Assembly (NCBI GenBank): GCA_905250115.1
Contig: CAJNOI010000092.1
Coordinates: 87,230-151,229 of the forward strand
Length of the DNA: 64,000 nucleotides
DNA from: Adineta steineri
Taxonomy: Eukaryota; Rotifera; Eurotatoria; Adinetida; Adinetidae
Direction of reading: 5' to 3'
Shown in pieces: positions 12,801 through 24,165 of this stretch (positions are counted from its first letter, which is position 1; each line of letters opens with the position of its first letter). Position numbers and translations under genes: made by a program. The notes under the pieces are model-generated. The model saw nothing but the letters and a program-made list of their open reading frames with translations, ran no database searches and was not told the DNA's origin.

Positions 12801-14000
12801 GTAATCACAAAATAGTGTCGTCCAGACCTTATTTTCTTATAGAAACCAGAGAAATGTTTTTTTGATGAATAGGGAGAGCGTCTTTTCCTCTATTTATTCA
12901 TCAAAAAATTTTTTTCGTACAAACATGAAATAAGGCCTGGACGATACTCTTTTAGATTGCCATAAGTAAATGTTTAACACATGACTATTAAAAACTGTTA
13001 GCTGCTATTTATCTTTTACCTTTAATACCAAAGATGGTTCCTGTTCTGCCGCATTCTATGTATAAAGCTTTTTCTTTTATCGTCAAAATCTCATACATCT
13101 GTGACGTCTATGAGCAGTATTTTTTTTTTAAGAAAGAAAAGACTAATCCGTCAGCAGGACATGAATAAGACAAAATCATTATTTTGACACATTTTTGTCA
13201 ACATATTAATCGCCTTATGATAATGCTCTTAGCAGAAAATTAAAAATAATAGCAATATAGAAAGTCTATTTTAAGGTAGTGGACATCTGGAAATTTTATG
13301 AATTTCTTGTTACTGAAAATAAATATGGTTTGTCATATTGTTCATCTCTTCTAATATGGGAGTAACCTATTAATATGAAAAATCAGCACCCATTTATTAT
13401 GTCGATAATCATTTCGCGATAATGAAAAAGTTGAATTGTCATTAGATAAGTTTGAGATTTACAGATAGAAGTCTCATCTTTTTACTCTTATTTTCCTTAT
13501 ATGGCGGAAATGAATTTCATAATAGTTCAGTCCTTAAAAGCTTGTCTATCACGATCCACTTCTGATTTTGATAAAGCTGTAATTTTCTTTCAGACTACAT
13601 CAGGTGACTATTTCAATTATGCTCAAAAGCTAAACTCAGCTGTTTAAAAGACAATTAAGATAAGTTCATCAGATTAGAATGCTAAAAGCGTTTCCTTAAG
13701 TATAAAAATTTTTATTATCTCATAGCAAATGAGATTATGTATATTTAATTGATAATTGATATTTTGTTAAAGATTTCTGACTCTCAAGATTTTACCATAA
13801 GGTAAAATTTTACAGCCGTATAGTATTGTTAGTATATACCTGATGAAGATACAATGAAATTCATATTTATATGCACTAATTTCTACTCGCGTGTAATCGT
13901 AGGAGAAGAAGAAGTGGAAGAAATTCTGTGTTGAGTAACTTTAATTTATGTGTATATTTTATTTTTAGAGAATATCAAGTTAAAAGGAAAACTATTGACA
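9885..14000. other. 4.1-kb gene-poor spacer
   Basis: Very AT-rich sequence between two divergently placed receptor genes. No frame with coding character was found on either strand. The only structure I can support is the hairpin element at 12796-12962. A likely 5'-UTR intron acceptor (TTTTTAG near 13960-13969) precedes the receptor start at 14001. Confidence 0.5.
12796..12962. repeat. imperfect palindrome (MITE-like hairpin)
   Basis: The left arm contains GTGTCGTCCAGACCTTATTT and the right arm contains its near-complement, AAATAAGGCCTGGACGATAC. Inner segments (TTTTTTGATGAATA and TATTCATCAAAAAA) also pair, so about 75 bp on each side can fold together around a short loop. There is no coding capacity. 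It could be a miniature transposon; target duplications were not resolved. Confidence 0.6.
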
Positions 14001-14972
14001 ATGATAGATCATCATCCATATACACTTGTTGATGTCTCAATTTCTTTCTCCATTCGATTTTGGCTATTTTTCTTCTCATTTCTTCTATCGATCATTTGCT
14101 GTCTAATTGTTCTCTATCATCTACTCTTTGATCGTGTTCTACGTCGTACTCTCAATAATCATGTTATCATCGTTCTATTATTTAACACCTTACTATATGC
14201 ACTCACAAGCATTCCATTACATCTCAGCTATTATTATTTGGGTACAGCCTTACCAGCTGTATCGCACTTATGTTTGATTTGGATGTTTCTTGATGGAGGA
14301 GTCTTTACATGTGCATTAATACTGGTTGCATGGGCTTCAATCGAACGGTATATTCTAATTTTTCATGATAAGTGGATGTCAACAAAAAAGAAACGTTTTC
14401 TTATTCACTACCTTCCTTTAGCTGCAATACTTGCTTATTGTTTCATATTTCATGCTGTCACAATTCTATTTCCACCATGTGTGAATATATTCCAATACAA
14501 TTTACCTTTATGTGGTCGTCCTCTTTGTTATTATGACATGAAATTAGTTGCCTTATGGGATACTATAATTAATAATATATTGCCGACTCTAGCTATTATT
14601 TTGTTTAGCATTGCTCTTCTTATACGTGTTCTATTACAAAAACATCGTATGCATCAACTATTTCAATGGAAAAGACATCGAAAAATGACAATTCAGTTAT
14701 TATCCATATCGATCCTATATTTGTTTCTTTATATTCCACTCATGTTCGTCGAACTCATGCAACAATGTTGCCTATCACAAGATTTTGGAGCCGATTTTCA
14801 ATTGCATGCACAATTTTTTTCATATTATGTTATATGTTTGTTTCCTTTTATAAGTGCCATGTCATTACCGAAGAGAAAATTCGGATTGAGAAGATTAATT
14901 TCTTGTTGGCGTGGAAGGACACAAATCGTTGTTCCGGAAATCTTACCCATGAAACGTTTAAGGCAAGCATAA
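14001..14972 (+). CDS. rhodopsin-like orphan GPCR, single coding exon
   Basis: A 323-residue frame. The first ATG that gives a sensible N-terminus is at 14001, after a probable 5'-UTR splice acceptor; the frame itself is open further upstream without an ATG. Seven hydrophobic helices are visible. Helix 3 ends in WASIERYILIF, an E-R-Y version of the DRY motif, and a following loop carries closely spaced cysteines (PPCVN, PLCGRPLC). Helix 6 contains LYIPLMFVELM. The basic C-terminal tail is short. It resembles bdelloid orphan receptors in length and topology but, unlike the other two in this window, has no introns in the coding part. The ligand is unknown. Confidence 0.75.
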   Translation: MIDHHPYTLVDVSISFSIRFWLFFFSFLLSIICCLIVLYHLLFDRVLRRTLNNHVIIVLLFNTLLYALTSIPLHLSYYYLGTALPAVSHLCLIWMFLDGGVFTCALILVAWASIERYILIFHDKWMSTKKKRFLIHYLPLAAILAYCFIFHAVTILFPPCVNIFQYNLPLCGRPLCYYDMKLVALWDTIINNILPTLAIILFSIALLIRVLLQKHRMHQLFQWKRHRKMTIQLLSISILYLFLYIPLMFVELMQQCCLSQDFGADFQLHAQFFSYYVICLFPFISAMSLPKRKFGLRRLISCWRGRTQIVVPEILPMKRLRQA

Positions 14973-15784
14973 CAAAATACTATAGTATTCAATCGTCAGG
15001 CAGCGTTGGCTAAACAAAAAACAGCTTTAATTAATATTCTTGTAAATATTTTTAATTATTCAAATAAATAAAAACTAACAAAAAACAATCATTTTTGTCA
15101 AACTTTGAACAGCAGCACATCAAAACAATTTACAATGATAGCTGTGGTTGAGATAGAATATTCACACCTACAACCTTCATAATGTTCATTTTGCGTGTAA
15201 TAAAGTTCTTATATAAACTCGATTTTTGTATGCTGACTTTCTTATTTTAAATAACGTTTCATCGTTTATTGTCCTTAGAATATTCAAAGAATTGATCAGA
15301 AAATACTTTTATTCATATAATTTGATTAATATAATAATATTTGTTCGATTACTCTTAAATAAAGCTTTCAATAGTTGTAGGGGTTTGTGATGATTTCTTG
15401 ATTACACCCATACACCGTCACCTCACGTACCCATCCTTATTCTCACTCACATCCTCAAGATGGTTAGAATATAAAATATTATAAAAAACATTCAACATTT
15501 AGAATATTATAAAATTCTTAATGTCATGATCAGAACTTTTGCCATTGTCTAAGTAAAATCAATCTCGAGCATGAATGCACAACTCTTCACTATTCCGAAA
15601 TCAACCTTAAAACAACAAAGAGTTCGTCGAAAAAGCTAAGAAATAGATGAAAATGTCTTTATTAATTTAAATTCGCATTTTCTATACTCGATAATGATCA
15701 GCAAGTCATATAAGAACCTATGATTTATTTTCTAAATATATTCAAAAACAAATTTGAAAATACAGTAAATACATAGTTTATTTA
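14973..15784. other. intergenic spacer
   Basis: Convergent 3' ends of the receptor (plus) and the dehydrogenase (minus), with several AATAAA-type polyadenylation signals (for example near 15065). It contains TGTGGG locus 4 and no gene. Confidence 0.45.
15376..15459. repeat. TGTGGG/CCCACA inverted pair (locus 4)
   Basis: A short G-rich arm (GTAGGGGTTTGTG) and a longer C-rich arm (ACACCCATACACC, then CACTCACATCCTCAAGA). The right end matches the CCCTCAAG terminus shared by other copies. Confidence 0.55.
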
Positions 15785-16672
15785 TTACGAAGCAGTACAG
15801 GAAATAGATTCACGAGTGTGTTCCCAAAGTTTTTGTAGCATTTCTTCATTTGCTACTGTTTTGTTTGTGATAGTTTCTCCTTTTTCATCCATGTATAAAT
15901 AGCCTTTCTCTGCCTTTAATATACCATGTATCATAAATTCGGCACACTCGTCCGGACTAACAGCCAGACGTCTGATTGCTCCCACCGCTTTTATAGGTAG
16001 TCGAATATAAAAAGGTAAGTTATCAATAATCGGAGTTTTAACGTGACCTGGAAATGAATGTATAAAACCGACATTGCTATTTTCTGGTTGTGAAGCAAGA
16101 TATTGAATGATAAGATCATTGAATGCGAAAGCATGATTAATAGCTACCAAAAAAGAACATTTAGTCTCGAGTCCCATATTATTCCAGTTGATTTTTGATG
16201 GATCACCTTTTTTACTATTCAAGACAGATATAACTTTACCACCAAGTGGAGATGCTCGAAGTAATGGAAGAAGTTCTTCGATGAATAAAACTCGACCATA
16301 GTAATTTAAAGCTAATGCATAATTGATATTTTCTTTGGTTCGTGCAAAAGCATCCATTGATATTACGCCTTGAGACAGAACAAGGATGTCAACTGCTTTG
16401 ATTTTCTTTGTAATTGTTCGAATTTCAGACATCAATGAAACATCGGCACGAATGAAACTTCCATTGGAACCTAATTGAGATAATATTTCATTGGCAGCAG
16501 ACTCATTACGTCCAATAATTGTCACATGAGCGGCTGGACAAAGTCGATTGATGGTAAGAGCAAATCCACGACCAATACCTGACGTACCACCAACTACAAC
16601 GACATGTGGTGGTGATTGTAAAGAAGATAAAATTTGTGCGTTCGAGGCAGCAACATCATGTACAGCAGCCAT
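15785..16672 (-). CDS. short-chain dehydrogenase/reductase-like protein lacking the canonical YxxxK
   Basis: A single exon of 295 residues, from the ATG at 16672-16670 to the TAA at 15787-15785. The Rossmann fold is clear: the nucleotide-binding motif VVVGGTSGIGRG lies at about residues 25-36, IIGRN follows the second strand (NADP preference is plausible), ADVS comes next, and the NNAG-equivalent position reads VLSQG. NYYG follows in helix 4. At the site where SDRs have Y-x-x-x-K the sequence reads INHAFAFND, so the catalytic Tyr and Lys are absent. The later FPGHVKTP matches the PG-motif region of fungal and rotifer SDR relatives, which I recall also lack YxxxK. It is probably cytosolic. It may use a different chemistry or be non-catalytic; the substrate is unknown. 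Confidence 0.8.
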   Translation of the reverse strand: MAAVHDVAASNAQILSSLQSPPHVVVVGGTSGIGRGFALTINRLCPAAHVTIIGRNESAANEILSQLGSNGSFIRADVSLMSEIRTITKKIKAVDILVLSQGVISMDAFARTKENINYALALNYYGRVLFIEELLPLLRASPLGGKVISVLNSKKGDPSKINWNNMGLETKCSFLVAINHAFAFNDLIIQYLASQPENSNVGFIHSFPGHVKTPIIDNLPFYIRLPIKAVGAIRRLAVSPDECAEFMIHGILKAEKGYLYMDEKGETITNKTVANEEMLQKLWEHTRESISCTAS

Positions 16673-17368
16673 GTTATGACAAATAGTTTCTAATTTTATT
16701 AATCGAAATCAACGACTGAATATCTAAAATAATGTTTAAATAACTCATTTTTTTTAAATAATTGCAAAAAAAAACGTGTTGATTGTGAGTGTAAAGAGGA
16801 ATAAATGTCTTGTTTTTACATCGTAAGACAGAACAGGAAAAAAAACATGACAACGCGAGAACTATATGCCACAGAATAATAAGCGACCTTCTGCGCTTTT
16901 TATTTTTCTTCATACGTCTCTGTACTCGACCATACTTTTTGTCGCCTCTTCATACCCGTTCGTACTTCTCCGTACTTTTTTACTGTATTCATAATAGCAC
17001 CTATTCACTCGAACGTTTCATCAAATAGCTGACGATCAATGACATCTACTTTTTAGTATTTATTTCAAATTTTTTGTTGATGATTATTGTTGAAAGATTT
17101 CCAATCTTATTTAAATCTGTTTCATATATGGAAAACATTTCAATAGTTAAATGAAAATAATTATTCTTCGGCATCTATTGTATTTTCGTTCGGAAATTTT
17201 CATAGTATTAGCGGTGAGTATGAGGGTAAATGGGTGGGTGTGGGCGTGGGTGGATGGGTTTGAGTAGTTTATTATAGTTTCACATCTACACCCACACCCA
17301 TCCATCCTAGGATTTTTCTTCATAGTGGTGTGTATCATATATTCGTTTTTTAAAATTTTCACTCAGTA
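16673..17368. other. intergenic spacer
   Basis: Upstream region shared by the divergent dehydrogenase (minus) and F-box pseudogene (plus). It has pyrimidine-rich repeats of CTCCGTACTTTTT type near 16918-16985 and TGTGGG locus 5. No gene is seen. Confidence 0.4.
17212..17310. repeat. TGTGGG/CCCACA inverted pair (locus 5)
   Basis: One of the longest pairs: about 50 bp of GGGTGGGTGTGGGCGTGGGTGG-like sequence, a 17-bp spacer, then CATCTACACCCACACCCATC ending TCCTAGG. A perfect GGGTGTGGG/CCCACACCC core can pair. Confidence 0.75.
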
Positions 17369-18525
17369 ATGACAACAAATAAGATGATATTAGAATCATT
17401 ATCCAATGAGCTATTTATTGAATTATTCGAATTATTTGATGTAGTCGACCTCTTTCGTTCTTTTTATGGTCTGAATACTCGTTTGAATTCTTTATTAATT
17501 CATTTTCGAGATTGTCGAGTCGATTTTCGTTCAATATTCAAAGAAGATTTCAATCGTTTCTGTCGAACATATCTTCCATTTATAATAAATTGAACAATTT
17601 ATCTTCGACTCTCCGATAATGAAGACACACCATATCAATGTGCTCATTTTCAATCTGCAGGTTTCACATTTGGTCAGTTCGATAATCTTCGTTATTTAAC
17701 ATTGGAAAATGTTAGTTCGGATTCAAAGATTGACCAATTTTTCTTTTCCGATTTATATCATCTTCGTAATTCGACACATCAGAAATTTATTAATTGTCGA
17801 CTGCATGGCATTTCCTCCGATGATTTTCAAGGTGTAATTGATCAAATTTGGAATTTACCAAAATTGACACATTGCTATTTTGATTTCTGCTTTCGTGGTA
17901 GAAGTCATTTTTGTATTCCTACTTCCGTATCAACATCGTTGCAATACTTAACAATTCTTGGGAATTGGTGGTATTCAAATAAATTTGTCGATTTATTAAA
18001 GAAGACACCACATTTACGAACATTGCCGTATCATTGAAAACCTTCCAGATAGATGAGATACCTTCTCTTTATCAATTTCTTCCATCGCCTAAGAATCGAT
18101 CTATTAAAAGACTTATTCTATATAAAGTAAATACACAACGTCTAATGATTAATTTATTACAATTATTACTCAATGTTAGTCATCTGAAAGTTGAAATATT
18201 CTCTATAAAGTTAGATGGAAGTCAATGGGAACAAATCATTGTTAATTATCTACCGCAATTGAAAGTTTTCCAAATGAAGATGAATACCGATCTTTGTCCT
18301 TCAACTGATAATCAGAGAAATGAAGAAAAAATCGATCAATTTCTCGCGACATATCGTACACCATTTTGGATCGAACATCATCAATGATTTATTCGATGTC
18401 ATTGGGGATTATGGATGGAGAATATTATGATATGTGTTTATTCGTTACCTTATAAATTTGGTGATTCTCTTATTTACGAGGATCAATTATTGGATAAAAC
18501 AAAATCAACTTGCCCAGATGTATAA
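17369..18525 (+). pseudogene. F-box protein pseudogene
   Basis: Begins with an F-box-like N-terminus (LESLSNELFIELFELFDVVDLF...NTRLNSLL), the typical opening of the large bdelloid F-box family. A TGA at 17591 interrupts the frame, which then continues unchanged to 18037. At about 18034 a frameshift moves the coding signal to another frame, which runs to a TGA at 18385-18387 placed where relatives have Trp (HHQ then stop then FIRCHW). Coding similarity resumes to the TAA at 18523-18525. Two nonsense codons and one frameshift make this a pseudogene. F-box proteins are SCF ubiquitin-ligase adaptors. The hAT-like element begins 12 bp downstream and may have cut the original 3' end. Confidence 0.75.
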
Positions 18526-18536
18526 ACCAATTGTTT

Positions 18537-19067
18537 CATAGGCGGGCCAGCGGCTTAACGATAGGTGTGGCAATAATACCATACTATGATAAAAAAGAAA
18601 CTGTTTTTAAAGTTCAGAAAATACTACGTAACTACTACCTACATTCATGTGACGAACGAAGCTGTCTTTCTTCTAATATAATTTATTTGTTTGATTTTTT
18701 CTTGTTTTGGCATGAAGTAAATGAAAACATACTAGTTAAAAAAATATTTATTTCAAAAAATTATTTTTCTTCCATCTTTTTTTGCAACAAAATCTGTTAC
18801 TATTTTGTCAATATTAATTCCAAAATCTTTTTTCATATTCAAAAGGGCAATGCCTGACAATTTATCTTGTACAACACTACTTTTTAAATAAGCTTTATTA
18901 TTCGCTACTAGACGTCACTGGAATAGATGATTTAAATAATGCCACACTTAGATAACTCTTACTATTTTTTCAGAGTTTGGTATGACTATATAAATAAAGA
19001 AAATATTTTGTTTAATTTTTTTGGGTGTGGCAATTGCCACCAATGGCCTCGTGGTGGCCCGCCCCTG
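18537..19067. mobile_element. non-autonomous hAT-like element, 531 bp, with 8-bp target duplication
   Basis: The terminal inverted repeats are CATAGGCGGGCCA (left) and CAGGGGCGGGCCA (reverse complement of the right end), 11 of 13 matching; both start CA and carry the GGGGCG-like block common in hAT ends. The flanking 8 bp, AATTGTTT, is perfectly duplicated (18529-18536 and 19068-19075), as expected for hAT transposition. Subterminal GGTGTGGCAA also occurs near each end. The interior is AT-rich with no transposase, so it would have to be mobilised in trans. Confidence 0.8.
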
Positions 19068-19783
19068 AATTGTTTTTCAATCATGATTCTGTGTCTGATA
19101 AACTATTAAATAGAATTTAGAATTCATTTATTGTAAAATAAAATATCTTCTTAGTTGTGAAAAAAATCAATCGATAGAGTTTTTCATTGCTCTATTTGAA
19201 TTGCTCAGATCAATAAAAATTATCCAATTCTCTTTTAAAACCAGAAAGAATAATTATTAGATTTAATCGAATATTAAAGATTATCGTCAAGGGTAGGTGT
19301 GAGTGTGAGTTGGAATAGTACAAGACCGTGTTCAAACGTTAGTTTTTTTATAGGTATACACCACATTGCTACTGTTTAATATATGAAATCAAACTAGTAT
19401 CTAAAGAATGAATAAGACATTTTTTTTTCTTCTTTACAGTTCAATTCGATGACATTCTAATGACTATGATTTTACCATCAATAGATACACCAACAATAAA
19501 CCTTATGTAAATGATAATATGATATGAACATTAATTTTTATCATAAATAGAAATAAATGAATTTGCAGAATATTAGCATATAATGAGAATTCAATACAAA
19601 GAATTGATTCGTATCAACATTTTTCGTAAGATTAGAAGGTCATGAGTGAAACGAAAAAATCTTTTAAACTAACTGTTAAAATTATACAAAACAAGCAAAA
19701 TTCATAAGTCATAAAATACAAAAAGATTTTGAGATATGTTTTTTATACTGATATCAATGAACAATAGTTCGTTTTTGTAACAT
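19068..19783. other. intergenic spacer
   Basis: AT-rich spacer between the hAT-like insertion and the 3' end of the F-box/LRR gene; it holds a single TGTGGG arm (19288-19320) and no gene. Confidence 0.45.
19288..19320. repeat. solo TGTGGG-like arm (locus 6)
   Basis: GGGTAGGTGTGAGTGTGAG without a convincing C-rich partner. Possibly a decayed pair. Confidence 0.45.
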
Positions 19784-22700
19784 CTATAAGTCTAACTTTA
19801 GTTCCAGATGATTTTTCCGTATATCCCGAAGACGTTGCTGAGTATCATCAAGGATTCTGTTATCGAACAGGTTCAGTATGAGGAGTGTCTGTGTAAAACA
19901 ATCAATGAATGTTAGCGTAAGAAAAATGGGAAAAAAATGTTACTTTGTTTTCTTGTAAGAGGTCGATGAAATATTCTGCTCCTTCATTACCTATATAATT
20001 GTAAGAAAGGTCCAATTCAGTAAGTGTCTATATGAAATAATTTGCGAGTGATACAATAAAAAAAATCAGAAAAAAATATTACTTTATTTTTTTTGAGAGC
20101 ACTAACAAGATAATATGCTCCTTCTGATCGGATCCCGTTGTAGCAGAGGTTGAGTGTAGTGAGTGTCTATGTGAAATAATATGTAAGTGATACGATACGA
20201 AAACGAGCAAGAAATTTTACTTTATTTTTCACGAGAGCATTTGCTAGATATTGTGCTCCTCGACATTCCACACCACTTAATTCGAGATCTAATGTAGTAA
20301 GTACCTGTATAAAGTAGCAAGTAAATAACAGAATGAGAAAAATGATGAAAGAATATACATCGTTTTCTTGCAGAGCATCGGCAAGATATTGTACTCCTTC
20401 ACCACCAACATGAATATCATTGTTCCTGAGATTTAGTGTGGTGAGTGTCTAGGTAAATTAATTAGTAAATGATAGGATAAAGAAAATATATGAAAAGAAT
20501 GTTACTTTGTTTCTTTTAAGAGCATTGACAAGAATTTGTACTCCTTGTGCATAGATATAGTTGTCGGAGAGGTTAAGTGTAGTGAGTGTCTATGTGAAAT
20601 AGTCAATGTGTTAGGATAAGAAAATATGACAAGAATATTACTGTATTATTTTGTAGAACACTAACAAGATGTTTTACACCTTCTGGGCCAATCTTATTAT
20701 CCCGTAGATATAATGTGATGAGTGTCTATGTGAAATATGAACGAATGATAAGACAAAAAAAATTGTAGAAGAATTTTACTTCATTTTTTCGTAGAGCACT
20801 GGCAAGATGATATACTCCTTCGTCGGTAATGAGATTCCAATTGAGATTTAGTGTGACGAGTGTCTATGGGAAGTAATCAATGATTGATAGAAAAAGAAAA
20901 AATTAAAGGTAACGTATTACTTTATTTTCTTGTAACATATCGGCTAAGTATTGTACTCCTTGATCATCGATATCATTGGCTCCAAGGTTCAATGTATTAA
21001 GTGTCTATGTGAAATAAAGAATAAGTGATGGAATAAAGAAAACAAGAAAAGAATGTTACGTTGTTTCTTTTGAGAATATTTGCAAGATATTCTATTCCAT
21101 CACCTTTAATTATATTGCACTCGAGATTCAGTGTAGTGAGTGTCTATGCAAATTAAAGAGTATGTGATGGAATAAAGAAAATATGTGAGAAGAATGTTAC
21201 TTTGTTTCTTTTAAGAGCATTGGCAAGACTCTGTGCTCCTTGTGAATGAATCCCGTTGTAGCAGAGATTGAGTGCAGTGAGTGTCTATGTAAAATAATGA
21301 GTGATCGGTAGAAAGCAAAAATGAAAAAATTATGTTACTTTGTTATCTTGTAGAGCGTCGGCTAAATGTTGTGCTCCTTGGTCACCAATGTCACATCGTT
21401 CGAGATCCAGTGTAGTGGTGTTCTATACGAAGTAAAAAGAAAGTTCGAATAATGAAAAGACTTATAACTAAATTTTATAATCCAATCTTCAGACTCTACA
21501 GGTTGTTCCAGTAATCTTATATATTGTATTTTATAAATAATTATTTTTGATAAATTATATTCATATATATCATTATAATAAATCGAAAAAATACCGACGA
21601 TACATATTCAAAAAAGTGATCATTATATCAGAATAAGATAAGTCATGCATAAACCTGTTGCATGTGAAATAATTCTTGAGGAAATTGACCGACATTCTCT
21701 TTAATTTCAGCTGAAGGAAAAAAAAAGGTTTTAGTAAACTCAGAGAAATAGTGAAATAAAATAGTACTTTTCTTTTACTTATGTCGATACTCTGTTAGAA
21801 TGAAAACCAAAATCCATTACTGATCGAAGACGTTTTTATTCATATATCACCGATACCTCGACATATATACACATATCTCTCTTCCATGCTAATACATAAA
21901 CAGAAAGGAAAGAAATAGCACTTTTACCTTGGACGATATTTATCCGCTAGAAATGATCGTTTTTCTCATCGATTAAAAATTTATAGATTACTGAATTTAT
22001 AAGAAAATATTGTACATATTTCTTTCTATCTATTAATGTATGAATATGAATACTTTTCAGATTTGAAATTAATAAATGAAAAAGTAATTTTAATGTAGTT
22101 TTATGTTGAAAATCTAATTTAATGGAGATTTTCGATCTTCTGTCGATCATTATCAACCTTTTAACACAGCCTGATGATACAAACACAAAAAAGATTTTAC
22201 ACGAAAAAATATATGAAAAAGATGAAAAGATCATATAATAATAAGTATAAATTATAAATTATCTTATATGTAGTCATCATTTAAACATAAACATCATAAT
22301 CATAACCATTGAATTGCTGTCAAATGCAATTCACAACTAATAAATAAGTACTCAATTTGTTTAATACTACTATGTATCATTAATGTATGAATATAAATAA
22401 TTTTCAGATTTGAAATTAATAAATGAAAAAGTAAGTTTAATGTAGTTGTATGTTGAAAATCTAATTTAATGGAAATTTTCGATCTTCTGTCGATCATTAT
22501 CATTTGACAGCAATTCAATGGTTATGATTATGATGTTTATGTTCAAATGATGACTACATATAAGATAATTTATAATTTATACTTATTATTATATGATTTT
22601 TTCATCTTTTTCATATATTTTTTCGTGTAAAATCTTTTTTGTGTTTGTATCATCAGGTTGTGTTAAAAGCTTGATAATGATCGACAGAAGATCGAAAATT

Positions 22701-22967
22701 TCCATTAAATTAGATTTTCAACATAAAACTACATTAAACTTACTCTTTCTATCTAATTATGATAGTGATGAATATTTTGAAAATCAATGATTAAAAAATA
22801 GAGAAAAACTGTACCTGATATCGATAATATGTATCGACAATTTGATTAATGCGTATACAAACATTACGCATTGAGCATAGAATAGTTGATATGTCCAAAT
22901 TATCCAAAATCCGATATGTAAGCTCTACCGGTAGTGTAAGTAAAGAAGAGATAATTTTGTCAGACAT
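19784..22967 (-). CDS. F-box protein with 12 single-exon leucine-rich repeats
   Basis: Exon 1 (22967-22815, 153 nt) encodes an F-box: LPVELTYRILDNLD...RNVCIRINQIVDTYYRYQ. After a 1.39-kb intron come twelve LRR exons starting at 21422, 21284, 21143, 21004, 20863, 20725, 20589, 20448, 20304, 20166, 20027 and 19888. Ten are exactly 84 nt (28 residues), one is 90 nt (20448-20359), and the last (19888-19784) ends in a stop. Every intron is phase 0 and the small ones are 52-57 bp. Each repeat reads TLTTLNLxxNxIxxxGxxYLAxALxxN, the ribonuclease-inhibitor LRR type. Joined length is 395 residues. The likely role is an SCF ubiquitin-ligase adaptor whose LRR horseshoe binds the target. A small possible extra exon at about 21659-21714 does not keep frame and was left out. 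Confidence 0.8.
22076..22748. repeat. foldback element inside F-box/LRR intron 1
   Basis: Two nearly identical arms of about 250 bp (22076-22325 and 22498-22748) are inverted around a 170-bp loop. The loop contains a partial third copy in the same orientation as the left arm (22382-22501). The arms differ at only a few positions, so the structure is recent or kept alike by gene conversion. Frames in the arms carry the same short hydrophobic peptide on opposite strands, an effect of the inversion. Confidence 0.85.
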
Positions 22968-23848
22968 TAGTACAAGTCGTTATTGTGTGTATTATGTTAA
23001 AACGTGTGTTGGTTATATAGTATGAGAAAGAAAGAAAAGAAAATTCCAACGAAAAAAATAAAAATAATCCAAGCACGTATATCACATATGAATGTGGAAA
23101 AGAAAGAAACAACAACGATAGTCAAGTGAAGGATATATAATCACTACTAAATATTTTGATTTTATCTTCCTCGTATCCTATTATTACCAGTATATAATGA
23201 ATATGAAATCAAATAAAATAAAAATAAATCTATTGAAATATTATTTTGATTTGATATATATAATATAAAAAATATATATAACACTGACAAATAGAAAATC
23301 TTAATCAATCTGTTTTTCTGCATTTCGAGATTAGAATCTGTCATCGTTCTTATTATTCTTTTTTTCTTGTGCTAAGATCGATTTCCTTCCTTCAAATTAT
23401 CAATTCCTTAAATATCTAACATCGAAGTAAACCAGCAGAATCAAATAAGAGAAGAAGGAAACATACTGAAGGCAGGCGTCATTTCTTTTGATATCAAAGA
23501 ATTGATCCGTTAGAAAATATAGATACAATACTGAGTATCAATTGATCAGATAATCATTCTAACAAAAATAATATTTGAAAACACCTTTCTCTGCATGTAA
23601 TAAATAAGTTTTGAGATGATTGAGAATTTTTTTCTTTAGAGTTTATTTAATATCGAATATTGTTTTATTTTAGTCTGGCATGTTTCATTTATTATATACA
23701 CATTCATCAATATATTTCTTTGAAAGATTCGCAGCATATCTCAGTATGATCACTGTCACACGTGTATGGAATGCAATTATCTTTCTATGCTGACGGCTGA
23801 TGATGATAGAGGAGGAGACTTTTGTAGTTTTTGATAAAATAGTTAGTT

Positions 23849-23903
23849 GTCGGGTGTGCATCATTCAGCTCGACACCCACGTCGACATCAACAGTGATAC
23901 CCG
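23849..23903. repeat. TGTGGG/CCCACA inverted pair (locus 7)
   Basis: GTCGGGTGTGCATC paired with GACACCCACGTCGAC and a second GATACCCG. A short, diverged copy. Confidence 0.5.
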
Positions 23904-24165
23904 AAACATCATATGTAATTCTTGTAGAAAACAATTAGAAAAATTTAATCGATAAAATAAAAATTCAAAATGAGACATACAAAATTTTTATTTATATCGC
24001 AATAGCTACAAAACATCACAAGTTTATAAATTCAGTTTTTGAAATAATATGAAAAATGAATAAAAAAGAGTAACACACAATAACTATGTGGAGAACGAGA
24101 GAGATGATAATAAACATAACAATGCAGTTGAATGGATGAGAGATTGGTATATCACCCATCAAGAA

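Noticed and set aside
14666-15013. 115-codon frame overlapping the end of the receptor gene
   Set aside because: A shadow in another frame of the receptor coding region; no independent support.
19944-21422. Evenly spaced 80-90 bp blocks separated by short spacers look like a CRISPR-type array
   Set aside because: The blocks translate as LRRs on the minus strand with splice sites at each edge; they are exons of a eukaryotic gene.
21659-21714. Possible extra exon between F-box exon and first LRR of the minus-strand gene
   Set aside because: Its length (about 56 nt) breaks the phase-0 chain, and the direct join matches the paralogue on the plus strand.
22593-22790. Hydrophobic peptide repeated on both strands at 21947-22234 and 22593-22790
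   Set aside because: The similarity is due to the inverted arms of the foldback; neither frame has a partner exon or known motif.
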